A stretch of DNA of 64,000 nt, from positions 107,495 to 171,494 of the IMG/VR virus record IMGVR_UViG_3300032770_000003; one strand, given 5' to 3'. Source of the DNA: a virus. The position numbers and the translations under genes were made by a program. The first letter of the stretch is position 1; each line of letters opens with the position of its first letter. Of this stretch, positions 32,883-40,697 are shown piece by piece. A model generated the notes under the pieces. It ran no database searches. It was given only the letters and a program-made list of their open reading frames with translations, and was not told the DNA's origin.

Positions 32883-32912
32883 AAACTATGACTCTAAACT
32901 TGACTTGTCAAG
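32883..32912 (-). promoter_or_regulatory. Promoter with operator palindrome
   Basis: Leftward TTGACA, 17-nt spacer, TAGTTT. The -35 is embedded in the perfect palindrome CTTGACTTGTCAAG (32899-32912). It drives 32049-32870. Confidence 0.6.
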
Positions 32913-32949
32913 ATAACGTGCTCTAGGTGCGAACGATCCAGAATCAGAG

Positions 32950-32961
32950 TTGACTTGTCAA
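32950..32961 (-). promoter_or_regulatory. Operator palindrome
   Basis: TTGACTTGTCAA, a second copy about 50 bp upstream of the previous one in the same intergenic region. No convincing -10. Confidence 0.5.
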
Positions 32962-33167
32962 GGTCTTTTCCGCTGTTGCCGTCGCATGTATTTGTCAGCC
33001 CAGTGGGCGGGCTTTGGCCTGCGCCGCAGCACTAGCTGACCCGAAAGGCTGCAGCGCGGTTCCCCGAACCAGTCAGGCGCGTCCCCCAGGTTGTGAACCG
33101 GAAACCGATGGTCATCTCGGATCGGTAGGACTGCGCTGCAGCGGCACGTCCGCCAGTGAAACGTCAT
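32958..33167 (-). CDS. Small basic protein, 69 aa
   Basis: Arg/His/Trp-rich ('LVLRRRPKPAHWADKYMRRQ'). ATG 33167 overlaps the preceding stop (TGATG). Its end runs into the operator at 32950. Unknown function. Confidence 0.5.
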   Translation of the reverse strand: MTFHWRTCRCSAVLPIRDDHRFPVHNLGDAPDWFGEPRCSLSGQLVLRRRPKPAHWADKYMRRQQRKRP

Positions 33168-33472
33168 CAGCGCTGCACGGGCAGGTCGTCACGGTGGAGG
33201 TACGAGATCGTGACTTCGCCCGTGTGGGGATCGGTGACGTCGGCGATCTGATACTCGCCATACAGCGCCGCCCGCCAGCGGAGCCGATCAAGCAACCTCT
33301 CCCGCGCATCGATGTCATGCACCGGCGCGAAGTCGCGCAGATCCTTGGGCCGAATCTCGGTCAGCACCACCGGGGTGGGCTCGACCCTGACCACCTCCAG
33401 CGAGCCTTGCTCCTGGAACACATCCTCGATTCGCGACGCGAACAGCTTCAAGAACTTCTGCAGGAATGCCAT
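33167..33472 (-). CDS. Hypothetical protein, 101 aa
   Basis: From ATG 33472, with GAAGGAGG 9 nt upstream. An amphipathic N-terminal helix ('MAFLQKFLKLFASRIEDVF') precedes a beta-rich domain ('EYQIADVTDPHTGEVTISYL'). Under a promoter whose -35 lies in the palindrome at 33509. Confidence 0.6.
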   Translation of the reverse strand: MAFLQKFLKLFASRIEDVFQEQGSLEVVRVEPTPVVLTEIRPKDLRDFAPVHDIDARERLLDRLRWRAALYGEYQIADVTDPHTGEVTISYLHRDDLPVQR

Positions 33473-33491
33473 TGTCAGAATCCTCCTTCGG

Positions 33492-33522
33492 TAGATTTGG
33501 GTTCGGCCTTGACATGTCAAGG
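33492..33522 (-). promoter_or_regulatory. Promoter with operator palindrome
   Basis: Leftward TTGACA, 17 nt, AATCTA. The -35 lies in the palindrome CCTTGACATGTCAAGG (33507-33522). The gene start with a strong Shine-Dalgarno follows at 33472. Confidence 0.65.
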
Positions 33523-33527
33523 CTTGG

Positions 33528-33650
33528 GGTGTTTAGATGAAGCACAGCGGCTAGGCAAGGCTCGGCCTGGATCGTTTCGGCTAGGTCAGGCTTGACTGGG
33601 TTCGGCAGGCATGGAAGCCGGGGTGGGGAGATGTGTCATCCACTCCCGGC
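33528..33650. repeat. Short G-rich tract with 5-nt periodicity
   Basis: GG dinucleotides recur every five bases ('ggctaggcaaggctcggcc', then 'cggctaggtcaggct'). The same texture, on a smaller scale, as the arrays at 53.45 and 55.0 kb. No convincing gene; a 17-codon leftward frame (33588-33641) follows the element at 33665. Confidence 0.5.
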
Positions 33651-33660
33651 TCTCTTCGCC

Positions 33661-33709
33661 CGAAAGGTCGATCCGCACAGATGTCTTTTGTGCGGATCGA
33701 CCTTTCGGC
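33661..33709. promoter_or_regulatory. Back-to-back pair of start-associated elements forming a perfect inverted repeat
   Basis: Leftward copy 33665-33684 (one mismatch, ATCTGT) and rightward copy 33685-33703 share 19 bp of perfect complementarity around a 9-nt centre. The rightward copy is 20 nt before ATG 33724, the only rightward gene nearby, which shows that the element's orientation follows that of the gene. As RNA this would form a strong hairpin. Confidence 0.75.
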
Positions 33710-33723
33710 GAAAGGACCGACCA

Positions 33724-33864
33724 ATGGCCAAAAAGACCAAATACAACCCTGAGAAACGTGCATGGCGCGGCCGTTCCTATAAAAACGGCGGCCGTCGCGT
33801 CAAAGATCTGCGCGATGCAGGGAAGGCTTCAACAGCGCTGGCAGACGCCAAGCACTCAGGTTGA
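33724..33864 (+). CDS. Small basic protein, 46 aa
   Basis: 'MAKKTKYNPEKRAWRGRSYK' then 'NGGRRVKDLRDAGKAS': Lys/Arg-rich and probably nucleic-acid binding. GAAAGGA Shine-Dalgarno and a rightward start-associated element support it. It ends overlapping the 3' end of the phosphatase gene on the other strand. Confidence 0.6.
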   Translation: MAKKTKYNPEKRAWRGRSYKNGGRRVKDLRDAGKASTALADAKHSG

Positions 33865-34620
33865 GATGTCAGATTCGCGCGGCGGTACGTAGGCGGTGTG
33901 GGCGCGCACTTGGTGGATCTCCGGCTTAGCGCGATTCGGCACAAAGACCGCCGCCGTCAGCCAGCCCCCAAAACAGCACCCCGTGTCAATGCCATAGCAC
34001 TCGACGCCGTTGTCACGTACGTCAATGCGTACCGCGTGGCGGTCGTGGCGGATGTGCCCATACACCACGGACTGCGGCCCCACCCACCGCTCAGTCCAGT
34101 ACACCGACCCTGGAGGTAGCTCGTGGGGGTTCCCAGTGGACGCATAGGCGCCTGCCCCGTCCACCCAGCGACAGCGCAGGATCTGTCGGTAGTCCACCTG
34201 CTCTAGGGCTCGATTGGACGGTATGCCCCCGTGGGTCACCAGCCAGGGGCGCTCCATGTGGATGAACTGCAGCACGATGGGCAGGCGCGCCAACCACTGC
34301 CGATCGTCTGCAGACAGCGCTGCGTGCTGCGCGAGACGGGTAGCCGAACGTGGGCGCATGGGGTTCTTGTAGTGTGGGTCTTCCTGGCAGCGCGCCTCAT
34401 GGCGTGCATAGCGCAGAGCCCACTCCTCATGATTACCCATCACCACCTCAGCCCCCACCTCCTGCATGAAGTGCACAACACCTACAGGATCGGGACCGCG
34501 ATCGATCAGGTCACCTACCGAGATCAGCCGGTCAGCGCCCGTACGAAACTGGAGCTGGTCTAGCAGCTCTCTCAGTTCGAGGAGACAACCGTGAATGTCA
34601 CCGACGACGATCGTTCTCAC
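33856..34620 (-). CDS. PPP-family metallophosphatase (Ser/Thr or Ap4A type)
   Basis: 254 residues with the full motif set: 'VVGDIHGCLLELRELL', 'ISVGDLIDRGPDPVGVV', 'VVMGNHEEWAL', 'WLVTHGGI' and a late 'VYGHIRHD'. This matches the lambda phosphatase/PrpE/ApaH branch that uses two metals to hydrolyse phosphoesters. In a phage it may dephosphorylate host proteins or clear dinucleotide alarmones. ATG overlaps the upstream stop. Confidence 0.88.
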   Translation of the reverse strand: MRTIVVGDIHGCLLELRELLDQLQFRTGADRLISVGDLIDRGPDPVGVVHFMQEVGAEVVMGNHEEWALRYARHEARCQEDPHYKNPMRPRSATRLAQHAALSADDRQWLARLPIVLQFIHMERPWLVTHGGIPSNRALEQVDYRQILRCRWVDGAGAYASTGNPHELPPGSVYWTERWVGPQSVVYGHIRHDRHAVRIDVRDNGVECYGIDTGCCFGGWLTAAVFVPNRAKPEIHQVRAHTAYVPPRESDIST

Positions 34621-34913
34621 GACACCTTGTCAGGTGCCGGCTCTGCTGGCGGATCCCCTGCCTCTGCTTCGTTCATGCGATCGATGTTCAGCATTGCTCG
34701 ATTCCACGCATGCATGCAAGCCTCTTGGAACGCTTGCACGGTCATGTGCTCGCCGATCGCCCTGCCCGCAACGGAGTCGAGATCAGCGAACAAAGCGTAA
34801 CGATCACCCCATTTCTTGTACCGGCAGCGCGAATCGCGGTGAGGGTCGTCGAACCCTGAGTAGACGGCGCCTTTTTTGACGACGGGAACCTTCGTCCGCT
34901 TCTTCGGAGGCAC
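34617..34913 (-). CDS. Hypothetical protein, 98 aa
   Basis: Basic N-terminus ('MPPKKRTKVPVVKKGAVYSG') and a helical middle ('MTVQAFQEACMHAWNRAMLN'). GTG start at 34913. The upstream TTGACTTGTCAA overlaps a -35 whose predicted transcript start is nearly at the GTG, so the message may be leaderless. Confidence 0.55.
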   Translation of the reverse strand: MPPKKRTKVPVVKKGAVYSGFDDPHRDSRCRYKKWGDRYALFADLDSVAGRAIGEHMTVQAFQEACMHAWNRAMLNIDRMNEAEAGDPPAEPAPDKVS

Positions 34914-34935
34914 GCTGTCACAATGCTCGCTAGAA

Positions 34936-34947
34936 TTGACAAGTCAA
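34936..34947 (-). promoter_or_regulatory. Operator palindrome / -35
   Basis: TTGACAAGTCAA. Leftward, TTGACT is followed after 17 nt by a weak ATTGTG. Confidence 0.5.
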
Positions 34948-34965
34948 GGAGTTCACTCCTGAAAG

Positions 34966-35487
34966 CTACTGTGTGGGGATCTCGTACCTCTGCAGGAATG
35001 CAGGCATCGGCAACCGCTCAACGTCGTCATGGTCATTGGCGCTTATCAACTCCCTCGTCGCCCAGTCCTCAGCTTGCTGCCGCTGCTCCGGCGTCCAGCG
35101 GAGGATCTCATCGAAGGTCGGAGCCCGCGCCAACACCAGGCTCAGCAGGTCGGTCAAGATACGTTGGTTGTCATCGACCACGGCGCCAGGTCGGCACGCG
35201 CGACAGAAGTGCGCATCACGGTCATTCAGCACCTCACAGTCTCGGCAAATCCACTTGTTGCTGACCCCCGGACAGTACGTCGCGTAGGGGCCCACGACCC
35301 GCACGAAACAATGGCAACAAACGTACGCCGTCAGGTTGTGGCGCATCGGTAGCGGATCGTCATGTGGGATCTCTTCACCGAGCTTGTGAGTCGCGGGAAT
35401 CCTCGCGCCACCCTGCTGGCAGACATGACAGATCACACCAGTACAAGACTGGCTGACGAAGTGTTTGGCCTCTACCCTCGTTGACAT
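34966..35487 (-). CDS. Double zinc-ribbon protein, 173 aa
   Basis: From ATG 35487 with AAAGGAGG upstream. Cys pairs: 'CTGVICHVCQQGG', 'YVCCHCFVRV', 'WICRDCEVLN' and 'HFCRACRPG' (RanBP2/zinc-ribbon-like spacing). The C-terminal 70 residues are helical. Probably binds nucleic acid or protein; no specific function. Confidence 0.6.
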   Translation of the reverse strand: MSTRVEAKHFVSQSCTGVICHVCQQGGARIPATHKLGEEIPHDDPLPMRHNLTAYVCCHCFVRVVGPYATYCPGVSNKWICRDCEVLNDRDAHFCRACRPGAVVDDNQRILTDLLSLVLARAPTFDEILRWTPEQRQQAEDWATRELISANDHDDVERLPMPAFLQRYEIPTQ

Positions 35488-35603
35488 GGGGGCCTCCTTT
35501 CGACCCCCACTACGGTAGCACAGTGAGGTCCATCGGTAATCGGGGGTGGGTCGTGAGTCGAACACGACCTTGCGGGAGCCCTACTGCTCACCACCCTGTT
35601 TGG

Positions 35604-37196
35604 CTATTCGGCGTTGGTTCCTTCCACCTCCGGGTGCGCCTCCGGCACACGAACTTTGTCAGCCTTGCCCGCGATGGCAACCCTTCCCGTGTAGGTCAGT
35701 GAAGCGGCGATCTTGCTGAGTCCCGCCTCCACACACTGACCGATGATTTCAGCCGCCTCGATCTCGGCATCGACAGGCTCCTCACGCTTCTCGTTGAGCA
35801 TGTCGATCTGAGCTTGCATGTGGTTGGCGGCAGTGACCAGATCGGCACCCGTGATCCGTATCGATTCATCACCAGGCTTGATGTGCCTGATCGCAGAGAG
35901 CTTCGAGCGCTCCACCGCCTCACGAATCGAGGCGGGAATGAAGCCCCGCAGCTTCTCCCCAGCCAACGTCAGGTCTTCCTTGTCGGCGATGAGACCGCGC
36001 CCATAGAGCCGCATGAGCCGCTCCGCTGCCTTGGCATCCGGCGCTCGAACCGGTACCACGGTATCGATGCGACCCGGCCGCAGCATGGCCTGATTGATCC
36101 CTTGCACCTTGTTGGTCGTGAGCACCACGATGACCTCGGTGTTTTTCGCGTCGACACCGTCGAGGGTGTTGAGGATCTCGTTGACCTTCGCGGTGCGCGC
36201 ATCGGGAGCTTCGTCGCCGTCCTCGTCCACCTGGATCTGGTTGATGTCCTCGGCGAACACCACACAGGGCTGGTACTGTCGAGCCATGGCGATCGCGCGT
36301 CCGAGGTCAGTAGCAGCCTTCACATAGATGAAGGTCCAGCGCGCCTTGGAGTTCACGCACTTGGCAGCCGTCACGTACGCTGCCAACGTCTTCCCCACTC
36401 CGTAAGGTCCTTCGAGCAGGATTCCGCGCTTGAGCGGAATCTTGAAAAACCGGCACACGTCGGTGTGCTCGATGGGCGCGAACAGCGCCGTCTCGATCAT
36501 GTCCTGGACCTCGTCGGTGAAGATCAGTTCCTCCGGATGCACGTCCGTGAGATCCATAAACGAGGGCAGGTAACCGGGCTGGATCGAGAAAGGCCCATCA
36601 CTGTCTGCATCGGGGAAGACCACCGAGATCGCCTTGCCGCGGAAGATCGAGTGCTCCTTGATCCAGTTCCGCAGGAGCATCACGATCTCGTTGACCTGGT
36701 CTTCGCTCTTGCGCCGGATCTCACCGCTCAGCTTGAACTTGACCGTCTTGTCCGGCATGACGCGAAAGTCGGCGTGAAGGAACCCCTCGACGTTGGGCAG
36801 CTCGAAGCGGCCCCACGGTACCTGGATCGTCTTGCCCGGTTCGATCTCCACACCGATCAACGTCGGCGGGGTTTCACCGAAGAAGTGCTCGTCGCCCTTG
36901 ACGTCAACGAATCCGTACTTGTTCTGCAGCACGGACAACAGCGCGTGAGCCCCCTCGACCGGGTAGCAGTCGATCACGTGTGAGACCTGGACGATCGTCT
37001 TCTCTTTCTCGATCTGGCGTGCGATCCAGACGGCGGCTTCTTCGTGTGACATGCCCTCCGGGAAGATCATCTTGTTGCCCTCGCGGGCGAACGTGACGTC
37101 TTTGAATTTGGTATCGATGTCTTCCTCTTTTGGCTTCTTCGAGTCCTTCAGATTCTGAAGCGCTTTCTGCAGTGTGGACGCGGTCGGTGTTCCCAT
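35604..37196 (-). CDS. AAA+ ATPase (FtsH/proteasome-like module)
   Basis: 530 residues from ATG 37196 (AAAGGAA Shine-Dalgarno), not the longer GTG frame. An N-terminal substrate-type domain (~240 aa) precedes Walker A 'LLEGPYGVGKTLAAYV', Walker B 'CVVFAEDINQI', sensor 1 'VIVVLTTNK' and arginine finger 'AMLRPGRIDTVV'. No protease domain is fused. It belongs to the classic AAA clade of unfoldases. The + strand frame of 389 codons opposite is its shadow. Confidence 0.85.
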   Translation of the reverse strand: MGTPTASTLQKALQNLKDSKKPKEEDIDTKFKDVTFAREGNKMIFPEGMSHEEAAVWIARQIEKEKTIVQVSHVIDCYPVEGAHALLSVLQNKYGFVDVKGDEHFFGETPPTLIGVEIEPGKTIQVPWGRFELPNVEGFLHADFRVMPDKTVKFKLSGEIRRKSEDQVNEIVMLLRNWIKEHSIFRGKAISVVFPDADSDGPFSIQPGYLPSFMDLTDVHPEELIFTDEVQDMIETALFAPIEHTDVCRFFKIPLKRGILLEGPYGVGKTLAAYVTAAKCVNSKARWTFIYVKAATDLGRAIAMARQYQPCVVFAEDINQIQVDEDGDEAPDARTAKVNEILNTLDGVDAKNTEVIVVLTTNKVQGINQAMLRPGRIDTVVPVRAPDAKAAERLMRLYGRGLIADKEDLTLAGEKLRGFIPASIREAVERSKLSAIRHIKPGDESIRITGADLVTAANHMQAQIDMLNEKREEPVDAEIEAAEIIGQCVEAGLSKIAASLTYTGRVAIAGKADKVRVPEAHPEVEGTNAE

Positions 37197-37298
37197 TGAG
37201 TTAATTCCTTTCTGAATCGAGACGATGATTTCCTCTGGCACATGCTCTGGCGCAAGTCCGGCTTGCTTTACGATGCTGATGAAGACAGCACCTGCTGC

Positions 37299-37424
37299 TT
37301 ACTCAAAAAGAGGCGATGGCAGATTGGCTGCATCGATCCTCTGTAGTCGCTCGATGATCTCTCCCGCCTTCTTGTTCGGAAGGACCACGCGAGCGAACAC
37401 GGCTAGATCACATAGAACGCACAC
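37299..37424 (-). CDS. Small CxxC protein, 41 aa
   Basis: GTG at 37424 has AAGGAGG 8 nt upstream. It reads 'MCVLCDLAVFARVVLPNKKA' and then a helix ending SPLFE. The single CxxC could bind metal as a dimer. Confidence 0.5.
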   Translation of the reverse strand: MCVLCDLAVFARVVLPNKKAGEIIERLQRIDAANLPSPLFE

Positions 37425-37536
37425 ATTCAAAACCCTCCTTGGAATGGGGAAGGGCTTGTCCCGCACCCTCGGGGACCAAGTCCAAGTTGAAAAAGAAATC
37501 GCACCCTGCCATGAGACCCGGCATGGGTGCAACTCC

Positions 37537-37755
37537 CTATTCGCGTTTTACGAGTGCGTACCCGAACTGACCTGCGACTACACGCAGAGCTGGCTCGTCA
37601 CTACCCGGTGCTGCTTGAACCTTGCTGATCAGCACGTCGAGTCCGTGGGCCCGCGGCGCCGCATAGTCCTCATCCCTGTAGCAGACCAGTTGTTCCAGTG
37701 CAGTCAGCACCAACTGGCGCTCAGCTTCAGAGAGCACCAACAAAGTCCAATCCAT
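37537..37755 (-). CDS. Hypothetical protein, 72 aa
   Basis: Helical N-terminus ('LLVLSEAERQLVLTALEQLV') with leucine periodicity and an acidic middle. Similar small helical proteins are common in phage early regions. No distinct motif. Confidence 0.5.
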   Translation of the reverse strand: MDWTLLVLSEAERQLVLTALEQLVCYRDEDYAAPRAHGLDVLISKVQAAPGSDEPALRVVAGQFGYALVKRE

Positions 37756-37809
37756 CGCCCTGGGGCGAACCCTACCAGAGGCGTACTTCGTCGCGCCAGA
37801 AAGATCGGC

Positions 37810-38103
37810 TCACCGACGGAGTTCGTCGGTGCGGCCCGCTCGCACGTATCTCGCTAGCTCGTGCATGAGCGCGAGCCACGCCAAGCGCCCCGGACGGATA
37901 GCGAAACTCCGGGCCGCTGCCCGGAGCTGCCACGCCCACCGCCAGGTATGCTTGTCCCGTGTTGGGGCATAGACGACACCGACTGGGCTCAGTCGATGCA
38001 CGGCTTGCGCGTACTTGCCGATTGCACGTCTGGTGGTTCGTGCTCGGTACTTCCGCCCGCCTTGCCACTCCGTAAGTATCTTGCGTGCTAGTCGAGCCCT
38101 CAT
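37810..38103 (-). CDS. Basic hypothetical protein, 97 aa
   Basis: Very Arg-rich ('RARLARKILTEWQGGRKYRA'), probably nucleic-acid binding. ATG overlaps the preceding stop (ATGA), which argues for a real gene despite no Shine-Dalgarno. Confidence 0.5.
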   Translation of the reverse strand: MRARLARKILTEWQGGRKYRARTTRRAIGKYAQAVHRLSPVGVVYAPTRDKHTWRWAWQLRAAARSFAIRPGRLAWLALMHELARYVRAGRTDELRR

Positions 38104-38309
38104 CGGTTCTCCTTGGTTTTGACGACCACCTCTTCGAAGCGGCTATTCCGCATCAGGATCGTGCCCACCGACTCGCGGAGCTGCGGACCCGCACAGATCA
38201 GCGCCAGAAGCGTCTTCTTGTCGCCGGCTCGCCGAGCACCACTCACGATACGTTGGATGGCTGCATCCGTTGCGATGTACTTCACCGCCGGCTGTTTCTG
38301 CTGAGACAT
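38100..38309 (-). CDS. Hypothetical protein, 69 aa
   Basis: From ATG 38309, 21 nt after a start-associated element. The Shine-Dalgarno GGAGGG sits in a small hairpin (CCCTCC/GGAGGG), which could modulate translation. Helical sequence ('AAIQRIVSGARRAGDKKTLL'); unknown. Confidence 0.6.
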   Translation of the reverse strand: MSQQKQPAVKYIATDAAIQRIVSGARRAGDKKTLLALICAGPQLRESVGTILMRNSRFEEVVVKTKENR

Positions 38310-38330
38310 GACAACCCTCCTTCCGGAGGG

Positions 38331-38350
38331 AGGTCGATCTGCACAGAAGT
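38331..38350 (-). promoter_or_regulatory. Start-associated element
   Basis: Leftward ACTTCTGTGCAGATCGACCT, abutting the preceding gene's stop. Confidence 0.85.
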
Positions 38351-38559
38351 TACGGCGGCGGGATCGGCTGCTGTTCGTCGACCGCATCCAAGATCTCAGC
38401 GATCTTCAGCCACGCGGTACCGCCACCACAAGACGACGACGCCGCGATCGCACTGATCGCGGCCAGCGCCCGCCGGAGATAGCGACTCTCGGGGCAACCG
38501 CATTCTGCGAACGCTTGAGGCGTGCGATCTTCCCGCAGCGGCTGCTCGACGACGCTCAC
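38350..38559 (-). CDS. Hypothetical protein, 69 aa
   Basis: GTG at 38559 overlaps the upstream stop (GTGA). Contains 'CGCPESRYLRRALAAISAIA' and a helical body. No family recognised. Confidence 0.5.
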   Translation of the reverse strand: MSVVEQPLREDRTPQAFAECGCPESRYLRRALAAISAIAASSSCGGGTAWLKIAEILDAVDEQQPIPPP

Positions 38560-39062
38560 GCCCACCCTCTGGACTCGGCGTACAGTTGGTCTTCTTGAGC
38601 AGCTTCGTGCCGGAGCTGCTCTTTCACGCGCATCATGGCCAAGCCGTAGCTGCGCAGCTCCAAGGCGACCCTGGCGGTCGTCTTGTCCCGTTCGCTGGTG
38701 CGTCTGTTTGCGATGTCAGCCCGCAACTCCGTGATCGTGTGTGTCACAAGCCAATAGATATCGTAGACCCAGGGTCGTGAAATTTGAAACAAATCAGCGA
38801 CAGCGTTGATGCCGTCGGCACCTTTGTCACCTAGTGGTTGGCGCCGAACGCAAACCGCTCCGATCGCACACGTTCCACAGCTCGGCTTCTTCTCCTCAGA
38901 ATTATCAGGGTGCCATACGCCGTTCCGGCGGACGCCCACGTGAGGATTGAAACCAGGCCCGTACTTGACGATCCAAAGAATGTCCTCTTTGACGTCCTGT
39001 ACGAAGCGCGTGACTTCTTCCGGTGTGGGATCCGGGATCTCGTATGAAGTTTGAAGTGACAT
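38556..39062 (-). CDS. Hypothetical protein with Cys cluster, 168 aa
   Basis: Start at ATG 39062 or 39068. 'SCGTCAIGAVCVRR' is a possible metal site. The C-terminal 80 residues are helical and HTH-like ('AVADLFQISRPWVYDIYWLV'). An 8-bp inverted repeat lies on the start codon side (39064-39093), suggesting autoregulation. Confidence 0.55.
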   Translation of the reverse strand: MSLQTSYEIPDPTPEEVTRFVQDVKEDILWIVKYGPGFNPHVGVRRNGVWHPDNSEEKKPSCGTCAIGAVCVRRQPLGDKGADGINAVADLFQISRPWVYDIYWLVTHTITELRADIANRRTSERDKTTARVALELRSYGLAMMRVKEQLRHEAAQEDQLYAESRGWA

Positions 39063-39063
39063 G

Positions 39064-39093
39064 GTCACGACACTCTAGATCAGGAGTCGTGAC
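39064..39093. promoter_or_regulatory. Inverted repeat, operator-like
   Basis: GTCACGAC and GTCGTGAC, perfect 8-bp arms separated by 14 nt, immediately upstream of the start of the HTH-like gene. Confidence 0.45.
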
Positions 39094-39171
39094 CCAGACA
39101 ACCTCAAAACAGGATGTCCGTCATACAGGCGTCACAGGTCCCCCGCCCGGGGACGGCCGCACGCTGCTGGG

Positions 39172-39366
39172 TTATCGCTCGACCTCGAACCAGGCGACGA
39201 CAAGCCCGTCATCGTCATGAATCTCGACGGTCAGCGCCCCCGTGTTGGCGGCCTGCCGGCGGGCATCCGCCAGAATCAGGGCCCGCACGTGGTCACTCGT
39301 AGCGCCGTCGAGGTCGTGCCAATTGGCACTTTGTGTGGCGTCCAGATGAAGTGTCAGTTGCTGCAT
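39172..39366 (-). CDS. Hypothetical protein, 64 aa
   Basis: 'MQQLTLHLDATQSANWHDLD' then a helix and the strand 'ALTVEIHDDDGLVVAWFEVE'. GGAGG upstream and the start-associated element 20 nt before the ATG. Confidence 0.6.
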   Translation of the reverse strand: MQQLTLHLDATQSANWHDLDGATSDHVRALILADARRQAANTGALTVEIHDDDGLVVAWFEVER

Positions 39367-39386
39367 CTCTCCCTACCTCCGGCAAA

Positions 39387-39406
39387 AGGTCGATCTGCAC
39401 AAAAGT
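39387..39406 (-). promoter_or_regulatory. Start-associated element (variant)
   Basis: Leftward ACTTTTGTGCAGATCGACCT, one base off the main consensus. Confidence 0.8.
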
Positions 39407-39409
39407 CAA

Positions 39410-39781
39410 CTACTCGTCATCGTCGGTGGGCTTGCGCTCGAAGGACTCGAAGCTCCGCGGCTCATGGTGCTGCGCCATGCTCATGGCCAGCGTGACGGCG
39501 TGGGCGACACCCGTGGGAGGCTCCGACACCCCGGCGCCGAAGTTGTCGGCGCACGCTTCCTCCCACAGCGCCGCCAGGGCCGCCCGGATGACCTCCTCCT
39601 CGGCAGCCGTCGCACCCGCGATCGCAGTCGTGAACGCGGGCCGGTCAAACGCGCATGCGTCGAGATCGACTTCGAAGCCGCAGCGCTCATCGATGCGATC
39701 CGAGACGTATTGAATCCACGCGTCGTAGTCCGCTTCGGTGACGTCTCCCATGTTGTAGCTCGTCAAAGTCACAGAAATCAT
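39410..39781 (-). CDS. Acidic hypothetical protein, 123 aa
   Basis: Asp/Glu/Ala-rich helical protein ('AEEEVIRAALAALWEEACAD'). An acidic C-terminus ends DDDE. ATG overlaps the upstream stop. Could be a DNA-mimic-like inhibitor by charge alone; that is speculation. Confidence 0.55.
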   Translation of the reverse strand: MISVTLTSYNMGDVTEADYDAWIQYVSDRIDERCGFEVDLDACAFDRPAFTTAIAGATAAEEEVIRAALAALWEEACADNFGAGVSEPPTGVAHAVTLAMSMAQHHEPRSFESFERKPTDDDE

Positions 39782-40164
39782 TGTTGCCTCCCTGGTAACC
39801 AGAAGCTGGGGCTGCTACGCACCACATTCGGGTGTTGGTCGGGTGCGAGCACAAAGCCCAGGCGCGCCAGCCCCGGCACCAACTGCTGATTGAGAACGTT
39901 CTCCAGGTAGAGTGTCAGGTCAGGGTAGTCGGTGCGCAGCTGGTGAATCAGCGCCTTGAACGAGCCCCGCCCCGGTTCAGTCGCGCTCGCCGAAGCGATG
40001 GTGAACACGGGATTCCAAGGCTTGCGATCGATGTACCGTGGCCCGAAGCGCACGTACAACGAGCTGAAGCCCGGCTGCTGAATGTGACGGCCAACTGGCC
40101 AGTTCAGTTCACGACCGTAGGCAATGAACTGTGCAAGATCCATCATCGTTGTCTTCGCTCTCAT
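39778..40164 (-). CDS. GNAT-like acyltransferase fold protein
   Basis: 128 residues from ATG 40164 (ATGA overlap). 'SLYVRFGPRYIDRKPWNPVF', 'SATEPGRGSFKALIHQL', 'LYLENVLNQQLVPGLARLGF': the pattern of strand, P-loop-like GxGxF and 'N..LxxxLxxxGF' resembles phage GNAT proteins. Acetyl-CoA binding loop is degenerate; substrate unknown. Confidence 0.5.
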   Translation of the reverse strand: MRAKTTMMDLAQFIAYGRELNWPVGRHIQQPGFSSLYVRFGPRYIDRKPWNPVFTIASASATEPGRGSFKALIHQLRTDYPDLTLYLENVLNQQLVPGLARLGFVLAPDQHPNVVRSSPSFWLPGRQQ

Positions 40165-40295
40165 GCCTTGTCCTCCGCGATGGCACGCAAACAATCAACC
40201 ACAGCAAGCCAAACCAGGAAGAGCAGCCCCGCGTCCCAACCCAGTAGCACAGTGGTCAGCACGACGGTCGGAATGTAGATCACCAGGCGGATCAC
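40161..40295 (-). CDS. Small membrane protein, 44 aa
   Basis: GTG 40295, 'VIYIPTVVLTTVLLGW' and 'GLLFLVWLAVVDCL': one or two transmembrane segments. Coupled to the next gene by ATGA. Confidence 0.5.
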   Translation of the reverse strand: MIRLVIYIPTVVLTTVLLGWDAGLLFLVWLAVVDCLRAIAEDKA

Positions 40296-40314
40296 GATTC
40301 ACTACTCCCGATCG

Positions 40315-40527
40315 CTAGTCATCTTCGTCAGCCAGAGCGATCGCGATCCTCGTCGCTACGAACTGCGCGACCCCTTGCGAGCCATGAAGCTTTTCCCAGC
40401 GCGCCAGTCCTTCCGCGATGGAAAGGATGTGATCGTTCTCGACGGTGCAGGTGCAGATGGGTGGGCTGAGCGGCCCACTGTTCGCGTTCAGCATGCAGTC
40501 TTCATCGTGGTTTGCTGTTGGCTTCAT
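40315..40527 (-). CDS. Hypothetical protein, 70 aa
   Basis: From ATG 40527, overlapping the preceding stop (ATGA). Cys/His-containing N-terminus ('CMLNANSGPLSPPICTCTVE') and a helical tail ('QGVAQFVATRIAIALADEDD'). Confidence 0.55.
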   Translation of the reverse strand: MKPTANHDEDCMLNANSGPLSPPICTCTVENDHILSIAEGLARWEKLHGSQGVAQFVATRIAIALADEDD

Positions 40528-40697
40528 AGCGGCCTCTTGAGGAAAGCAGTCAGGCATGTCGTGTCGTCCTGGGAGGAAGTAGAAACAACGACTGAGACCA
40601 GCTCCCAGCCTGTCGCCCCGAACGTGTCGAGCGTGTCCTGGAGTGCCTCCGGCTGATCCTCTTTCACCTGGCAGCACATGTATTCCCACTTGGTCAT
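40524..40697 (-). CDS. DUF4177-like protein, 57 aa
   Basis: 'MTKWEYMCCQVKEDQPEALQ', 'LDTFGATGWELVSVV' and 'TAFLKRPL' fit the short KWEY...GWEL...LKR pattern of DUF4177. Start ATG 40697 overlaps the previous stop. Function of the family unknown. Confidence 0.7.
   Translation of the reverse strand: MTKWEYMCCQVKEDQPEALQDTLDTFGATGWELVSVVVSTSSQDDTTCLTAFLKRPL

Noticed and set aside
35814-36983. 389-codon + strand ORF
   Set aside because: Lies opposite the AAA+ ATPase, in which all Walker and sensor motifs are clear. It has no protein-like pattern of its own.
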